Source: Thermoplasmata archaeon
Lineage (GTDB): Archaea; Thermoplasmatota; Thermoplasmata; SG8-5; JAGLSY01
Direction: 5' to 3'
DNA length: 5,418 bases
Assembly (NCBI GenBank): GCA_023135545.1
Contig: JAGLSY010000296.1
Coordinates: 1 to 5,418, forward strand
The position numbers and the translations under genes were made by a program. Shown here in pieces: positions 4,660 to 5,418 of this stretch; positions within the stretch are counted from its first letter, which is position 1; the number at the start of each line of letters is the position of its first letter. The notes beneath the pieces were generated by a model. It searched no databases, had not been told where the DNA came from, and saw only the letters and a list, made by a program, of their open reading frames with translations.

Positions 4660-5418
4660 TTAGGGAAGTGTCCTTATTCTTCTGAAGCCGGTGTAGGCGA
4701 TTGCGCACACTCCCAACCCCGCCGTCGCCACCAGGCCCAGTTGGATGATGGGGCCTATTGGATTGTAGAAGCCGATCCCTATGTCTAGGAAGAGGGCATT
4801 GGCAACATAGCTGGGGTCGTGGAATATGTCATGGCCCATGGGGTAGATGTAGCCTCCCAGGAATATGATACCATTGACGAAACCGTTATCCTCGTCCGAG
4901 GGCCAGTTGATGTTCTCGCCGGCATGGATCTGGAAGCTCATGTTCTTTTCTTCATCGTCCACCGTGACATTGCTCACCCAGCTCATAACCCCCACCTTCT
5001 GCCAGTTGTCCTTGAAGACCACGGTGTCTTTGGTAAGCTGCTGTGCTCCATCCGGTATTCCATCGGTTGACAGGATATCCTTCTGGCCTCCGGTGAAGGT
5101 CTCTATCTCGGCTATGCCTGCCGCCTTTTCCGAGGTCGCATTGACAAATTGCACATCCAGCCAGTTCTTCACGAAATCCGGAATGAAGGTTCCGAATGCC
5201 GTGACGGTCTCCAGCATCAGGTAGTTGTCCTTGCTCTGGTAGTCCCAGTCCTTTATCCAGTGGTCGAACTTGAACTCGGTTGTCAATGATTTTCCCTCGA
5301 ATTCCTTTGTGCCCGTCTCTTCGGAATCAATTACCTGGCCGTCATCATAGGTGACACGATACCACGGCACGCTGACGTTGAACTCGTCCACCCTGGTCCC
5401 GATATGGAAGCTGAAGGC
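4660..5418 (-). CDS. C-terminal part of a membrane-anchored surface protein of unknown function (5' end beyond window)
   Basis: The open frame runs through the window edge (first visible residues AFSFHIGTRVDEF), so the GTG at 5389-5391 is probably internal and the N-terminus is missing. The visible 252 residues form an acidic ectodomain rich in aromatics and alternating hydrophobic residues, suggesting beta strands. Three N-x-S/T sequons are present: N93, N150 and N159. Near the end a hydrophobic segment (about 222-245, IGPIIQLGLVATAGLGVCAI and onward) is followed by FRRIRTLP. This is a single C-terminal membrane helix with a short basic cytosolic tail, so most of the protein should lie outside the cell. 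I recognise no domain. No sorting motif such as PGF is seen. A hairpin terminator follows the stop. Confidence 0.85.
   Translation of the reverse strand, partial: AFSFHIGTRVDEFNVSVPWYRVTYDDGQVIDSEETGTKEFEGKSLTTEFKFDHWIKDWDYQSKDNYLMLETVTAFGTFIPDFVKNWLDVQFVNATSEKAAGIAEIETFTGGQKDILSTDGIPDGAQQLTKDTVVFKDNWQKVGVMSWVSNVTVDDEEKNMSFQIHAGENINWPSDEDNGFVNGIIFLGGYIYPMGHDIFHDPSYVANALFLDIGIGFYNPIGPIIQLGLVATAGLGVCAIAYTGFRRIRTLP

Overview
The window looks like a piece of an archaeal chromosome, probably from a euryarchaeote; a Thermoplasmata-type lineage is my low-confidence guess. The evidence is archaeal-type TATA boxes about 25-30 bases before several predicted transcript starts, two genes that look near-leaderless, and Shine-Dalgarno sites (GGTGA, GGAGG) in front of others. 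The gene set is short and mostly on the minus strand. I see no rRNA, tRNA, CRISPR array, intact insertion sequence or defence system.

Right to left, following minus-strand transcription. Positions 5418-4660 hold the C-terminal part of a surface protein: an acidic, aromatic-rich ectodomain with three N-glycosylation sequons and one C-terminal membrane anchor. A GC-rich hairpin terminator follows. The roughly 320-base gap after it carries three tandem TGGGACCC repeats spaced 22-23 bases. A family 2 glycosyltransferase (4337-3657) comes next. Its end overlaps by six bases the end of a small plus-strand zinc-ribbon gene (3501-3662), the only convincing plus-strand gene.

The zinc-ribbon gene is divergent from an M3 oligopeptidase of the oligoendopeptidase F type (3245-1551). 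Its start should be at 3245 rather than at the longest ORF. Its leader contains a perfect 9-bp inverted repeat, and a hairpin terminator follows its stop. Then comes a gene-free, AT-richer stretch of about 500 bases with three copies of a 12-13 bp motif. Two copies are inverted and enclose a 113-base, hairpin-rich segment.

The last block is a compact operon: an AbrB/SpoVT-type DNA-binding protein (1033-770), a MacB/LolD-type ABC ATPase (777-85) overlapping it by eight bases, and the first 22 codons of a membrane protein (68-1) that is probably the partner permease.

The AbrB-ATPase-membrane protein block is one functional unit, a likely export or lipoprotein/peptide-handling ABC system with its own regulator. 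The peptidase is probably a separate cytosolic peptide-degradation enzyme. The glycosyltransferase and the sequon-bearing surface protein could be linked through cell-surface glycosylation, but adjacency is the only evidence. I did not find a clear new biological system. The least explained parts are the intergenic repeats.
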